Source of the DNA: CAZADS01 sp964483985
GTDB lineage: Bacteria > Pseudomonadota > Alphaproteobacteria > Thalassobaculales > Thalassobaculaceae
Length of the DNA: 26,159 bases
Assembly (NCBI GenBank): GCA_964483985.1
Contig: CAZADS010000025.1
Coordinates: 1 to 26,159 of the forward strand
Direction: 5' to 3'
In this document: positions 9,842 to 17,951 of the stretch, piece after piece
How positions within the stretch are numbered: the first letter of the stretch is position 1
Layout: every line of letters starts with the position of its first letter
The notes under the pieces: model-generated
Databases searched by the model: none
What the model saw: only the letters and a program-made list of their open reading frames with translations
Told to the model about the DNA's origin: nothing
Made by a program: the position numbers and the translations under genes

Positions 9842-9934
9842 AGAAATTACAAATTTAATTAATAGGTGTTGGTTTTCCTAAAAAATAAAAACGTGCTAGA
9901 GGTCAGTTTTATTCATCAAAAGTATACCTAAAAC

Positions 9935-10771
9935 TTATGAAAGTAATGTTTGATATTGATCCAGAATTGTTAACACACTGTCGCGATCTTCTGATGGAAG
10001 AGCCAGCAAAGCTCGGTTGATTCCAGCTTGTTCGTAGTTCTCAAGGATTTGTGCGTCTGCTGGGGCTCCGAACACACTAACTTGAAGGGTTGAGATGTCT
10101 CGCTCTACTTCATCGGCCATTGTCTTTAACCGAGACATGCTTTCGTCGGGGTCAAATTCGCCCCGTCCTCGTGGTAGCCATCCATCACAATAATCAACAA
10201 CACGCCTAAGAGTATAATCCGTTTCGCCACCCATTAACACCGGAGGATGTGGAGTTTGAATTGGTTTTGGAAAAGACCAACTCTTTTCAAAATTCACATG
10301 ATCTCCATGGAATTCGGCTGCTTCTTTTGTCCAAAGTTCCTTCATTGCTAAAACATTTTCTTTTACAATTGCAAATCGAGTTCTGTAGGTTGCACCGTGA
10401 TGCTCCATTTCGTCGACATTCCAGCCACCACCTATTCCAAACACAAAGCGCCCATTGGACATGGTGTCGAGGCTAGCTATGGTTTTCGCGGCAACTATTG
10501 GTTCATGTTGAGCGAGCAGGCAGATGCCTGTTCCTATTTTTAGGTTCTTTGTCGCCGCGGCTGCATAGGCTAAAGAAATAAACGGGTCAAAGGTATGGGA
10601 ATAGTGGTTTGGCAATTCTCCTCCCCCTGAAAAAGGGGTTTTACGGCTGATAGGGATATGTGTGTGTTCTGGAACAAATAGCGATTCAAATCCCCGATCT
10701 TCTAGCTCTTTCGCTAACGTATCCACTCCAATGCTGTAATCCGTATCAAAAATATAAACACCAATATCCAT
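9935..10771 (-). CDS. luciferase-like (LLM class) flavin-dependent oxidoreductase
   Basis: This 278-residue TIM-barrel protein belongs to the bacterial luciferase-like monooxygenase family, in the group often annotated as F420-dependent (TIGR03619-like). Evidence is LAKELEDRGFESLFVPEHTHIP (19-40), LKIGTGICLLAQHEPIVAAK (77-96) and the family motif LDTMSNGRFVFGIGGGWNVDEM (101-122). The segment HPPVLMGGETDYTLRRVVDYCDGWLPR is also typical. The ATG is preceded by CCGGAGAAAA. It leads a three-gene minus-strand run with DUF924 and a Cys-hydrolase. The cofactor may be reduced FMN or F420; the sequence alone does not decide, and alphaproteobacterial members often have no known substrate. Confidence 0.92.
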   Translation of the reverse strand: MDIGVYIFDTDYSIGVDTLAKELEDRGFESLFVPEHTHIPISRKTPFSGGGELPNHYSHTFDPFISLAYAAAATKNLKIGTGICLLAQHEPIVAAKTIASLDTMSNGRFVFGIGGGWNVDEMEHHGATYRTRFAIVKENVLAMKELWTKEAAEFHGDHVNFEKSWSFPKPIQTPHPPVLMGGETDYTLRRVVDYCDGWLPRGRGEFDPDESMSRLKTMADEVERDISTLQVSVFGAPADAQILENYEQAGINRALLALPSEDRDSVLTILDQYQTLLS

Positions 10772-11237
10772 GTTATTTTCTCCGGTAGGCCCATGCTTGC
10801 AAATTGGCTAAAATTCAAAGCACTGTTCGGCGTAAAAAGTACTAATGTACATTAATTGCACCTAAAAATTGAGTAAACGCTTTTCCAGCCTAGTGTATGA
10901 GTTCAACGATGTCACCTTAGGTGGGTTAACTTTAAATTGCACCACAAAATCTTTGGGGCTTTTAACTTTTTCCTTTGGTTTTAAAAGGCTTACTCCTGTT
11001 ATAGCACGTGCAAGAACTCCGTTTAATCAACCTCGAGATCTATCAAAGGCTAGACAAACAAAAACCGATTAAGCAGCAATCAAATTGAATCATTCATCGT
11101 TGGAAAGAATTTTTAATATATTGAAACTTTGTAATAAATGGCCAAACCAATGTTATCTAAGCGTTTATTTATTCAGGTTACCATGGGGTTATATTTGTTA
11201 CTGGGTTCTTAAACGTTAATTGTGAGGATCAATTTGG
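10772..11237. other. intergenic region between divergent genes
   Basis: This stretch of 466 bases contains a 67-codon open frame (10869-11072, plus strand, TTG start) with the string VTLGGLTL, which faintly recalls the N-terminus of old-yellow-enzyme proteins. Nothing after it matches, so I do not call a gene. A perfect palindrome is listed separately at 10843-10854. Confidence 0.4.
10843..10854. promoter_or_regulatory. 12-bp perfect palindrome upstream of the luciferase-like gene
   Basis: TAATGTACATTA is a perfect palindrome about 72 bases upstream of the minus-strand luciferase-like start, overlapping GTACTAATGTAC (10839-10850). It has the size and position of an operator for a dimeric repressor. 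No regulator gene is adjacent, and AT-rich DNA can yield such sites by chance. Confidence 0.3.
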
Positions 11238-11603
11238 ATGAGCGTAAGAATTGAAAAAGTGGAAAGTGTTTGTATGGTCATGCATTCTCGGCCTAAAGTT
11301 CGAAACGCGATTAACCCAGAAAGCACTAAAGCACTCTTTGACGCCTTCATTTCCTTTGGCGCCGATGATACCGAAAATGTTGCCGTATTTTGGGGAGAGG
11401 GCGCAGTGCAGACCGCCACTCCCACATGTGATCTATTCATTGTATATAATTACTCAACCGGAGATATAGGTTGGATCAATATAACAACATCGATATTTAA
11501 TTGTGATAAGTTCGATAGCGCGCCGCTGCTTCAGATCTACCCCAGAGCGTTTTTGGGTTTGGAAAAATTGAAAAACCATACACATGCCAATGCATTATTT
11601 TAG
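11238..11603 (+). pseudogene. truncated enoyl-CoA hydratase/isomerase remnant
   Basis: From ATG 11238 the first 55 or so codons (to about 11405) match the N-terminus of crotonase-family enoyl-CoA hydratases: VRIEKVESVCMVMHSRPKVRNAINP, then LFDAFISFGADDTENVAVFWGEG. A complete enzyme continues with GG.FCAGADL and about 200 more residues. Here the resemblance stops at GEG, and the remaining 65 codons have no crotonase motifs in any frame I could follow. A GAGG at 11224-11227 precedes the start. The remnant lies upstream of an intact SDR on the same strand and may be what is left of a beta-oxidation-like pair. A de novo fusion product is possible but unlikely. Confidence 0.7.
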
Positions 11604-11764
11604 GTTCTGAAAAATAAAGTTTTCAAATTTAATTTCATACGTCATCGATTTAATGCTCGTGAACCACTTAAGCAATGATCTTGGTGATTCTTATAAGGTT
11701 TGGTTATGGTTATCCTACCAACGATTATAATTAAATTAGAAAAAAGGCATGGGAGGTGGGACTG

Positions 11765-12613
11765 ATGGTGAATTTAGCGGGCAAGGTAGTGATAGTGACT
11801 GGTGCGGCTGGTGGATTCGGGAAAGCATTTACAGGCGCATTTTTGAAGGCCGGGGCAAAGGTTGGCGCGTTGGATGTTACCGAGGAAGGTTTGAGCAGAC
11901 TGGCCGATGAGCACCGGGGCGTAAATGAAGACCTTCTTAAAACCAGGCGCGTGGATATAGCGGACTTCAATAGCTGCGAGGAGGCGGTGGATGATGTTGT
12001 GCGACACTTTGGACACCTTGATGTTCTCATCAATAATGCCGGCCTTGGGATGGGGGTCATCAGGGACGATCACATGGTAGACTTGGTTGGCATTGATGAA
12101 ATCACGCCGGATATATGGAATGAAATGGTGGGCGTTAATTTGACAGGGCCGTGGAATATGACCAAATCCTCCATTGAATATCTTAGAAAATCGGAAGGTG
12201 GCAGGATCATTAACGTCACGACCAGTTTTTTTGGTATGCTTAGGGGTAAGTTTCAGCCCTATGGACCATCGAAATCTGGCTGTGAATCCATGAGTGCCAG
12301 CCACGCAGCGGAATTTGCGAGTGAAGGGATCACCGTCAACGTCGTAGTCCCCGGAGGACCGGCCGATACGCCGATGGTTCCCGCTAGTTTTGGGCACGAT
12401 CGAAAAGACTTAGTGAGGCCAGAAGCGATGACGTATCCAGCACTGTGGCTTTGTTCCGACGAAGGGGCAGACATCACTGGAAATAGATATATAGCGGGTC
12501 GTTGGGACACTAGTAAGTCGATAGAGGAGAATAGGAAACTCACGGAAGCCCCGATAGCGTGGCCTGATTTAGCACAAAACCCGGTGTGGCCCGGCAGCAA
12601 ACCCGAGGCTTAG
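11765..12613 (+). CDS. short-chain dehydrogenase/reductase (SDR), classical
   Basis: This 282-residue classical SDR oxidises or reduces a hydroxyl/carbonyl with NAD(P). Motifs are TGAAGGFG (12-19) for the cofactor, NNAG (90-93), and the catalytic set Ser154 (NVTTSFFG), Tyr166 and Lys170 (PYGPSK). The C-terminal part has the GGPADTPMVP segment and LWLCSDEGADITGNRYIAGRW, like the HSD17B4/MFE-type or 3-oxoacyl-reductase-like members. The ATG at 11765 was chosen because GGGAGG at 11751-11756 gives ideal spacing; a GTG nine bases upstream overlaps that site. It stands alone on the plus strand after a crotonase remnant, and its end faces the TauD gene. Its DNA appears richer in GC than genes in the first 8 kb. 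The substrate is unknown. Confidence 0.94.
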   Translation: MVNLAGKVVIVTGAAGGFGKAFTGAFLKAGAKVGALDVTEEGLSRLADEHRGVNEDLLKTRRVDIADFNSCEEAVDDVVRHFGHLDVLINNAGLGMGVIRDDHMVDLVGIDEITPDIWNEMVGVNLTGPWNMTKSSIEYLRKSEGGRIINVTTSFFGMLRGKFQPYGPSKSGCESMSASHAAEFASEGITVNVVVPGGPADTPMVPASFGHDRKDLVRPEAMTYPALWLCSDEGADITGNRYIAGRWDTSKSIEENRKLTEAPIAWPDLAQNPVWPGSKPEA

Positions 12614-12713
12614 TCTGGTTTGGTAAGGGAATATTTTTGACTTTTAATATCAACGGTAATTCAAAGACGCTAAGGACGCCTTTGTCGAATAATTCCATCA
12701 CTGCAGGTTGTAA

Positions 12714-13565
12714 CTAAATTCTGTCCTGCATCGAAGTGCGGTGAACCAGTCGCCGTTGGTTGGCATAATCGTAAGGTGTAGAGCGATGCATGGTGCATCG
12801 GTTGTCCCATATGACAACGTCTCCGGTACGCCATTTGTGTGCGTGGATCCGTTCCGGGGTTGCTGCCTCATCATTAATTTCATTAATAAGCTTTCGACTT
12901 GCTTCCTCGTTCATGCCGACGATTTTGGCCGCGTGCTGACCGAGATAGATCGCTTTCCGACCGGTAACCGTATGCGGCTCCACTACTGGACGCCGGTTTA
13001 CCGGAGCGTTTTGGCGTTCTTTCTCGGTCCAATCGTAAAATGGGTTCGAGGTCGAGACCGACCAGACTAGATCGTGCTCCGCTTCCAGGCCCTCAAGATA
13101 AGCCCTGCGCTGTGGGGGAAGCGCGTCATAGGCGAGATATGTATTGACGAACTCAGTATCTCCCCCAACGCTGGGAACTTCGAGTCCACACAACATAGTA
13201 AACGAAGTTCTTGGTCGGCCCCAAGAGCCATCGATATGCCATAGTGAAGAGGTCGGGTCTGGATTGTGTGGGGTTTTATTACCATCCGAGTCAAAATTAC
13301 TGATTACAAAAATCTCGGGATTGCTTTCGTCGTGATAGCCGGTTTGATAATGCAGGGGCAGGGGCCCGAAATGGCAACTGAGCCCTATTTGCTGTCCAGC
13401 CGTTAACGGGCTGTCGCGGAACACTAGTACTTGGTATGCTAGTATGGCCTCCATCAGTGGTTGAAACCGCTCACTGGTCAGCGATTTCTCCGGATCGAAG
13501 CCCAACACCTCGGCGCCAAGAGGGCCGGTAATTTCGTGAATACTATATTCGATAGAACTGACCAC
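12714..13565 (-). CDS. TauD/TfdA family Fe(II)/2-oxoglutarate dioxygenase
   Basis: This 283-residue protein belongs to the taurine/2,4-D dioxygenase family, which hydroxylates a substrate with O2 while decarboxylating 2-oxoglutarate to succinate. Iron ligands are His110 and Asp112 in LWHIDGSW and the distal His260 in NRCTMHRSTPYD; arginines in the following QRRLVHR segment should bind 2-oxoglutarate. LGAEVLGFD near the start and VPSVGGDTEFVN are also characteristic. I chose the GTG at 13565, since GGAGGA lies 7-8 bases upstream; a frame extension of nine codons to 13592 has no such site. It is 142 bases downstream of the esterase gene. It may start degradation of a sulfonate, aryloxy-acid or carnitine-like compound, but the substrate cannot be read. 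Confidence 0.94.
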   Translation of the reverse strand: MVSSIEYSIHEITGPLGAEVLGFDPEKSLTSERFQPLMEAILAYQVLVFRDSPLTAGQQIGLSCHFGPLPLHYQTGYHDESNPEIFVISNFDSDGNKTPHNPDPTSSLWHIDGSWGRPRTSFTMLCGLEVPSVGGDTEFVNTYLAYDALPPQRRAYLEGLEAEHDLVWSVSTSNPFYDWTEKERQNAPVNRRPVVEPHTVTGRKAIYLGQHAAKIVGMNEEASRKLINEINDEAATPERIHAHKWRTGDVVIWDNRCTMHRSTPYDYANQRRLVHRTSMQDRI

Positions 13566-13707
13566 GATCGTTCCTCCGACTATAATTTGCAAAATCGTCT
13601 GCTATCAAGTCAGAATACTCCCGTTTTCAGGAAAAGACGGGATCTAGGATAGCAATTTATTAGTGCTTAAGTAAGTGTACTCTGCTTGAATAAATGAATG
13701 GTTTTTT

Positions 13708-14409
13708 TTAACTCTGCAATAGTTGGCTTGTCTCCTTTGGATGAGTCAGCATGGGGTAATGGCCGGCTTCCATAACCAGCCATTTAGCCCCAAGTCGGTC
13801 TGCTGTGCGACGTTGGTGCGACTCCGGGGGATTGGCACTTTCCGTGCAATAAATGACTGTCGCTTGCCATGCCATTTCCCAAAATTTATCTAGTTCCCCG
13901 GGTTCTTGATCGGATAGCCCTAATGGATGCGGGGTTACGCGGTCTAGGGCCCAATCTTTCAGTTTACCGCTTAGTTCGGAAAACATTCCATTCCCCAGTT
14001 GTTCTCGGGTCAAACCACGAGTAAATTCAGTTATCTGGTAGTTCGGAGCGCCAGCCGGATGCTGCACGATATCCTTAACGCTTTCCCCGGGCTGTGGTAC
14101 CAGTGCATCAAGAAATACTAGCCGTTGGATACGGTCGCGAGCCAGGGCAGCCGTTTTCTCGACAACCAATCCACCAGAACTAGTTCCCACCAGAATGATT
14201 TCGCTCATGTCTTGATAGAAAAGGGCTTCGACCAATTCATTTGCTACTGAAGTTACGGATAGTCCAGGCCGCAGATTGACCTTACGTTCTGCGCAACCGT
14301 CTAACGTAGGGACATAGACGTCATGGCCCTCTGATCGCAGTAACGCCTCAGTCGGCTGCCATATCCACCCGCCCTGAAAAGAGCCGTGGACGAGAACAAA
14401 TTGTGACAT
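13708..14409 (-). CDS. alpha/beta hydrolase, salicylate-esterase/hydroxynitrile-lyase-like
   Basis: This 233-residue alpha/beta hydrolase begins with FVLVHGSFQGGWIW (4-17), containing the HG oxyanion motif of the methylesterase, salicylate-esterase and hydroxynitrile-lyase group. The nucleophile elbow is GTSSGG (75-80), with Ser77. The catalytic His is in MEAGHYPMLTHP near the C-terminus. The ATG at 14409 is preceded by a purine-rich AGGGG; a TTG one codon earlier is the only nearby alternative. It starts 10 bases after the stop of the beta-hydroxyacid dehydrogenase, so the two are almost certainly one operon. It is cytoplasmic by lack of a signal. The substrate is unknown, probably a small ester. 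Confidence 0.92.
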   Translation of the reverse strand: MSQFVLVHGSFQGGWIWQPTEALLRSEGHDVYVPTLDGCAERKVNLRPGLSVTSVANELVEALFYQDMSEIILVGTSSGGLVVEKTAALARDRIQRLVFLDALVPQPGESVKDIVQHPAGAPNYQITEFTRGLTREQLGNGMFSELSGKLKDWALDRVTPHPLGLSDQEPGELDKFWEMAWQATVIYCTESANPPESHQRRTADRLGAKWLVMEAGHYPMLTHPKETSQLLQS

Positions 14410-14419
14410 CAAATATCCC

Positions 14420-15316
14420 CTAATTCCGCGTTTTGGGCAATTCGAACCCTGCCGCTCTTTCGACTACTTTCACCATCTCACTAAGATCTCCGTCTCGCAA
14501 GCCCATAGCCAATGCCTGTTGCATTGTGTGATACGCGGCATTACCAACATTCTGCGGAACATCAAGTTTTTCTGCTTCCATGCGCCAAAGCATTATATCC
14601 TTAGCGGCAACTTGCATCGGCGCTGCCATGTTGAACCCACGGTTCATTACAAAATTGGGTATTTTGGTTAAGCTCGCGCTATTTTGACCGGAACCGGAGT
14701 TTATTACGGCTAAGACCTTTTCCGGATCCACCCCACCCTTGGCAGCCATTGTCAGCGCTTCTAGACCAACGATCAGGTTCGCAAAAGACATGATATTATT
14801 ACAGACCTTAGTGAGTTGCGCCTGTCCGACTTTTTCACCCACATAGTGAATGTCTCGAGCGAAAGACTTCAGGAATGGTACCGCCTGATCAAATACCGTT
14901 TTCGGGCCTGATGAAATTACGGTTATATCGCCTTCCCAGGCACGTTGTGCGCCTCCTGTAACTGGGGAGTCTAACGTGCCAATGCCTGACTGGCTCAAGA
15001 CGTCTTCAATTTCTGCAAGTGAATCAGTCCCCATAGTGCCCAAATTTACAAATAGTTTCATTTGACTACCGTGGATGAGACCGTTTTGAGCAGTTACTAC
15101 AGCGTGAAAGCTCTGAATAGTTGGCATGCAAGCAAATACAATGTCAGACTCATTTGCGACATCAACCGGAGATTCAACAATCCGCGCCTGTCGGTCGGCT
15201 AGTGATTTTGTGGCCTCTCGGTTTATATCGTAGGCTACTAACGCCTTTTCCTGTTTTAAGATATTTGACGCCAACGGCAAACCCATGCTGCCTGTGCCGA
15301 TAAAGCCCGCTTTCAT
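14420..15316 (-). CDS. 3-hydroxyisobutyrate dehydrogenase-like beta-hydroxyacid dehydrogenase
   Basis: This 298-residue NAD(P)-dependent beta-hydroxyacid dehydrogenase has the Rossmann motif GFIGTGSMG (4-12), the substrate motif DSPVTGGAQ (116-124) and the catalytic lysine region QLTKVCNN, with Lys170 and Asn174. The C-terminal helical domain carries the KDIMLW segment. It should oxidise 3-hydroxyisobutyrate, tartronate semialdehyde or a similar 3-hydroxy acid. The ATG follows GGAGG and is the first in-frame start. It leads the esterase gene on the minus strand. Its leader region is the left arm of an inverted repeat shared with the divergent two-cupin gene (see findings). The family call is firm; which 3-hydroxyacid it uses is not. 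Confidence 0.95.
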   Translation of the reverse strand: MKAGFIGTGSMGLPLASNILKQEKALVAYDINREATKSLADRQARIVESPVDVANESDIVFACMPTIQSFHAVVTAQNGLIHGSQMKLFVNLGTMGTDSLAEIEDVLSQSGIGTLDSPVTGGAQRAWEGDITVISSGPKTVFDQAVPFLKSFARDIHYVGEKVGQAQLTKVCNNIMSFANLIVGLEALTMAAKGGVDPEKVLAVINSGSGQNSASLTKIPNFVMNRGFNMAAPMQVAAKDIMLWRMEAEKLDVPQNVGNAAYHTMQQALAMGLRDGDLSEMVKVVERAAGFELPKTRN

Positions 15317-15647
15317 TCCATTTCCTCCAGAACCGATTATATGATCTCAAATTATCACTTAGCATAAAGGTCGCTATATTAGTTTCCCAGATTCCATCCC
15401 TAAATGTGTTACGGGGCGTAGTACCAGTGAACTAGGGGAATAAGTATAGGATTTAGATAATTAGATCGAGACCATTAATAATATTGATCGAATCCTTGCT
15501 ACTGTCGGGATAATAAAAGTCGCTAATACCTGGAGAGGAAATGGAATATTATGACAACAGTACTTGACTGTTCATAGCTCGTCTGGAAAGTTTAGTGAGA
15601 TAATAACGTCCCTTACATCGAATTTAATAGAATCTGATGGAGATCAA
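15317..15647. promoter_or_regulatory. divergent promoter region bounded by an inverted repeat
   Basis: This region separates the minus-strand dehydrogenase from the plus-strand two-cupin gene. The arms ATTCCATTTCCTCCAG (15315-15330) and CTGGAGAGGAAATGGAAT (15530-15547) are reverse complements apart from two extra bases in the right arm. ATG 15551 begins an eight-codon frame (MTTVLDCS then TAG). Another stop-free frame opens at TTG 15564 and runs into the cupin, so the cupin could have an N-terminal extension or an upstream frameshift. No clear -35/-10 box is assigned. Confidence 0.5.
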
Positions 15648-16544
15648 ATGACTAATGACCAACGTCTAGACGGTTGGAATAAGCAAAAATCAATTTTTAC
15701 TTATGCTAAAGACCGCGAATTTAGACCTGGCTTTCGCGCTGGTGCTTTATATGCTGACCTTGGTGTCGCCGAAGCCACCGGGGGCGACTTCCACGCGCAT
15801 ATCATCAAAGTCAATCCGGAGCACGGGCACGACTCTGGGGGAACGACTGGGATGCACCGTCATGATTATGATCTCCAATTTAATTATGTAATATCGGGAG
15901 AAATCGATCTTGTGATTGAAGGAATAGAAGAGAAATCGACCTTTAGAACGGGGGACACCTACTTTTTACCCCACAAGATTCTTCACAACGAAACCCGGGT
16001 TTCTGATGACTTCGAAGTATTGGAACTTTATGGGCCGGCTAAGTCTGGGACAGTGCAAGTGGAGCAGGGAGTTTCCTATGGTAAGGTGTCGGAAGATTGG
16101 GCCGAAATGCAATCCAAGATGAATGGAAAACGTTTACAGGGTTGGAACAAGCAAAAATTGATTTTCACTTATGCTAGAGATCGCAAATTTGAGCCTGGCC
16201 TTCGTGCCTCCTTGTTATATGCTGACCTTGGCATCGCGGAAGGTACCGGCGGTCAATTTCACGGAGAGATGATAAAGATAAACCAACAATCGCATACCGA
16301 AGAGAGTTCTACCGGGATGCACCGACATGACTATGACTTTCAATTTAACTATGTCTTGTCGGGGGAAATAGACTTTGTAATTGAAGGAATAGAAGAGAAA
16401 TGTTTTTTTCAAGCGGGGGACACCTATTTTTTACCGCACAAAATTTTACATGATGAGACGCGGGTGTCTAAAGACTACTCCGTAATGCAAGTATATGGAC
16501 CAGCGAACTCTTTAACACAACAATTAACTCCTGAGATCACCTAA
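15648..16544 (+). CDS. two-domain cupin protein (tandem duplication)
   Basis: This protein of about 298 residues consists of two cupin domains that are near copies of each other, offset by 156 codons at the start and 155 further on. Both contain GWNKQK, TYA(K/R)DR, YADLG, the metal motif TGMHRHDYD, FNYV(I/L)SGEID, VIEGIEEK and GDTYFLPHKILH. By eye they are about 70% identical. Each has His-x-His plus a second-motif His, but Gln replaces the usual first-motif Glu (HRHDYDLQ or HRHDYDFQ). The ATG at 15648 was chosen for TGGAG at 15638-15642; the frame stays open to TTG 15564, so a longer protein is possible. The fold suggests a metal-binding isomerase, dioxygenase or ligand sensor. Nothing identifies the substrate. 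It is alone on its strand. Confidence 0.85.
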   Translation: MTNDQRLDGWNKQKSIFTYAKDREFRPGFRAGALYADLGVAEATGGDFHAHIIKVNPEHGHDSGGTTGMHRHDYDLQFNYVISGEIDLVIEGIEEKSTFRTGDTYFLPHKILHNETRVSDDFEVLELYGPAKSGTVQVEQGVSYGKVSEDWAEMQSKMNGKRLQGWNKQKLIFTYARDRKFEPGLRASLLYADLGIAEGTGGQFHGEMIKINQQSHTEESSTGMHRHDYDFQFNYVLSGEIDFVIEGIEEKCFFQAGDTYFLPHKILHDETRVSKDYSVMQVYGPANSLTQQLTPEIT

Positions 16545-16915
16545 TGGCGATTAGTGCAGTACTTGGTCACGGGAACTTGTTTTAAAGGCCATAGAATACA
16601 TTTTCCAGTTCCCCGTTATAGAGGTTTAATCTTATTAGCCTGTCTATGCTTAATTTTAAGAACGCTACAAAACTTGTTTCTTTAGATCACAGTTTTAAAA
16701 CATCACCTAAGTGTCGCAGTCACTGAGTTTTTTCCCTAATTCAAGGGGGAATATGGGGTGTAATGTCGTCTGGAGGCAGGCAGGATGTATTTTAATGATT
16801 ATTAGCTTATAGCTCCGCTACTCTTGCTTTTACAAATTACGAGAAAACGGTCTGAATAGAGAAACAAAACCAAAAATATAATGTTATCAAAATAATAAGT
16901 TTAGTCTCCCGACAC
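16545..16915. other. convergent intergenic region
   Basis: No gene is supported in these 371 bases. A small hairpin followed by six T residues is listed at 16710-16733. Another stem of TTCCC and GGGAA with a short loop lies just after it, without a T-run on either strand in the right place. Confidence 0.45.
16710..16733 (+). terminator. weak terminator candidate after the two-cupin gene
   Basis: AGTG (16710-16713) pairs with CACT (16721-16724) around a 7-base loop, and six T residues occupy 16728-16733. The stem is only four pairs, so this is a weak intrinsic terminator at best. Confidence 0.2.
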
Positions 16916-17683
16916 TCACATTGTCTTTGCCTTAAAATAATCGAGTTGTAGTTTAGCTCCTGCGGTCATGCAGGCAAGATCCGAAGTCAGCATTACCATA
17001 TCGAAGCCACGTTTTACTGCGCCTACCGCAAACTCAGCGCTTGCACAATGCATGACAGCTTTTATACCGTAGCTATGCGCGGTCTCTAGGATTTTATCGC
17101 AGGTAGCAAGATGGAGCGGGTCGGGATTGTCGCCGCGTGGTTTCAACCCCAATGCAAATGAAAGATCCGATGGTCCTATGTAGACAGCATCAAGACCTGG
17201 CGTAGCACAAATATCGTCGAGGTTAGCGAGCCCTTCTTTCGTCTCAATCATTGCCATAACGATTATCTCTTCGTTGGCGTGAGTAACGTAGTCAGTGCCA
17301 CCGTAATGTATGGCGCGCACGGGACCAAACGAACGGATACCCACTGGCGGGTAACGGCATGAATTCACCGCCATGGCTGCTTCCGCCGCTGTATTGACTA
17401 ACGGCACTATGATGCCGTATGCGCCAAGATCCAAGGCCTTCATGATAGTGGCGGGTTCATTCCATGCAACACGAACAAATGGTACAGTTTCTGTCTGGGA
17501 TACGGCTTGAAGCATGGGCAGTATGCCATTTAATTCCGTGGTGCCGTGTTGCAAGTCTACACACAGGGCATCGAACCCCTGGCGTGCCATTACTTCGGCC
17601 GTCATTACGTGGGATATGGAGAGCCAGCCTAAAGTCGCACATTTACCGTCACGCCACATTTGCTTAATCTTATTCTGTCGCAT
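16916..17683 (-). CDS. HpcH/HpaI family class II aldolase
   Basis: This 255-residue TIM-barrel enzyme belongs to the metal-dependent aldolases that split 4-hydroxy-2-oxo acids into pyruvate and an aldehyde (HpaI, GarL, RhmA type). Visible active-site residues are His46 in VDLQHG, Arg71 in VRVAW, the metal ligands Glu147 in AMIETKEG and Asp173 in IGPSDLSFALG. The pyruvate-pocket segment GAYGIIVPLVNTAAEA and RYPPVGIRSFGPVRA are also typical. The ATG is preceded by GAAGG. It is about 465 bases downstream of the SDR-amidohydrolase-hydratase set on the same strand and could complete that pathway, taking the 4-hydroxy-2-oxo acid made by the hydratase. The aldehyde product is not predictable. Confidence 0.95.
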   Translation of the reverse strand: MRQNKIKQMWRDGKCATLGWLSISHVMTAEVMARQGFDALCVDLQHGTTELNGILPMLQAVSQTETVPFVRVAWNEPATIMKALDLGAYGIIVPLVNTAAEAAMAVNSCRYPPVGIRSFGPVRAIHYGGTDYVTHANEEIIVMAMIETKEGLANLDDICATPGLDAVYIGPSDLSFALGLKPRGDNPDPLHLATCDKILETAHSYGIKAVMHCASAEFAVGAVKRGFDMVMLTSDLACMTAGAKLQLDYFKAKTM

Positions 17684-17726
17684 ATTGATACCTTCAACGT
17701 TGATATTAAAAGAGTAAGGTCACTAA

Positions 17727-17740
17727 CGCGGAGCGCCGCG
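17727..17740 (-). promoter_or_regulatory. GC-rich hairpin in the aldolase leader
   Basis: CGCGG-AGCG-CCGCG forms a 5-bp GC stem with a 4-base loop in otherwise AT-rich DNA, about 45 bases upstream of the aldolase start. It has no T-run. It may be an operator or a leader hairpin. Confidence 0.35.
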
Positions 17741-17904
17741 ATGTTAAATAATTCTGGAACCTCCGTTTGCTCCAACTATGCTTTTTCATTTCGAAGAACG
17801 TTAATCTATTTATTAAGGATTTTTGCATTTCCCCGCAGGAATTATCGTAAAATTGTTTTGTTACAGTGGTTGAGCCTTGGTTAAAGATATTGCCCTTTTG
17901 TTAA

Positions 17905-17951
17905 ATTCCTAGGTTGCCCGTTCCATTTCTTGTTTCCGGAATCCTAGGAAT
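17905..17951. promoter_or_regulatory. 9-bp perfect inverted repeat upstream of the aldolase
   Basis: ATTCCTAGG (17905-17913) and CCTAGGAAT (17943-17951) are exact reverse complements separated by 29 bases. Each contains the palindrome CCTAGG. This could be a pair of half-sites for a regulator, or a hairpin base, about 220-270 bases upstream of the aldolase. Confidence 0.35.

Noticed and set aside
10869..11072. 67-codon open frame with VTLGGLTL, faintly like an old-yellow-enzyme N-terminus
   Set aside because: Only eight residues are suggestive; the start is TTG without a good ribosome site and the rest matches nothing I know.
12664..12685. CAAAG...CTTTG inverted repeat between the SDR and TauD genes as a two-way terminator
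   Set aside because: The stem is only five pairs with a long loop, and no T-run follows on either strand.
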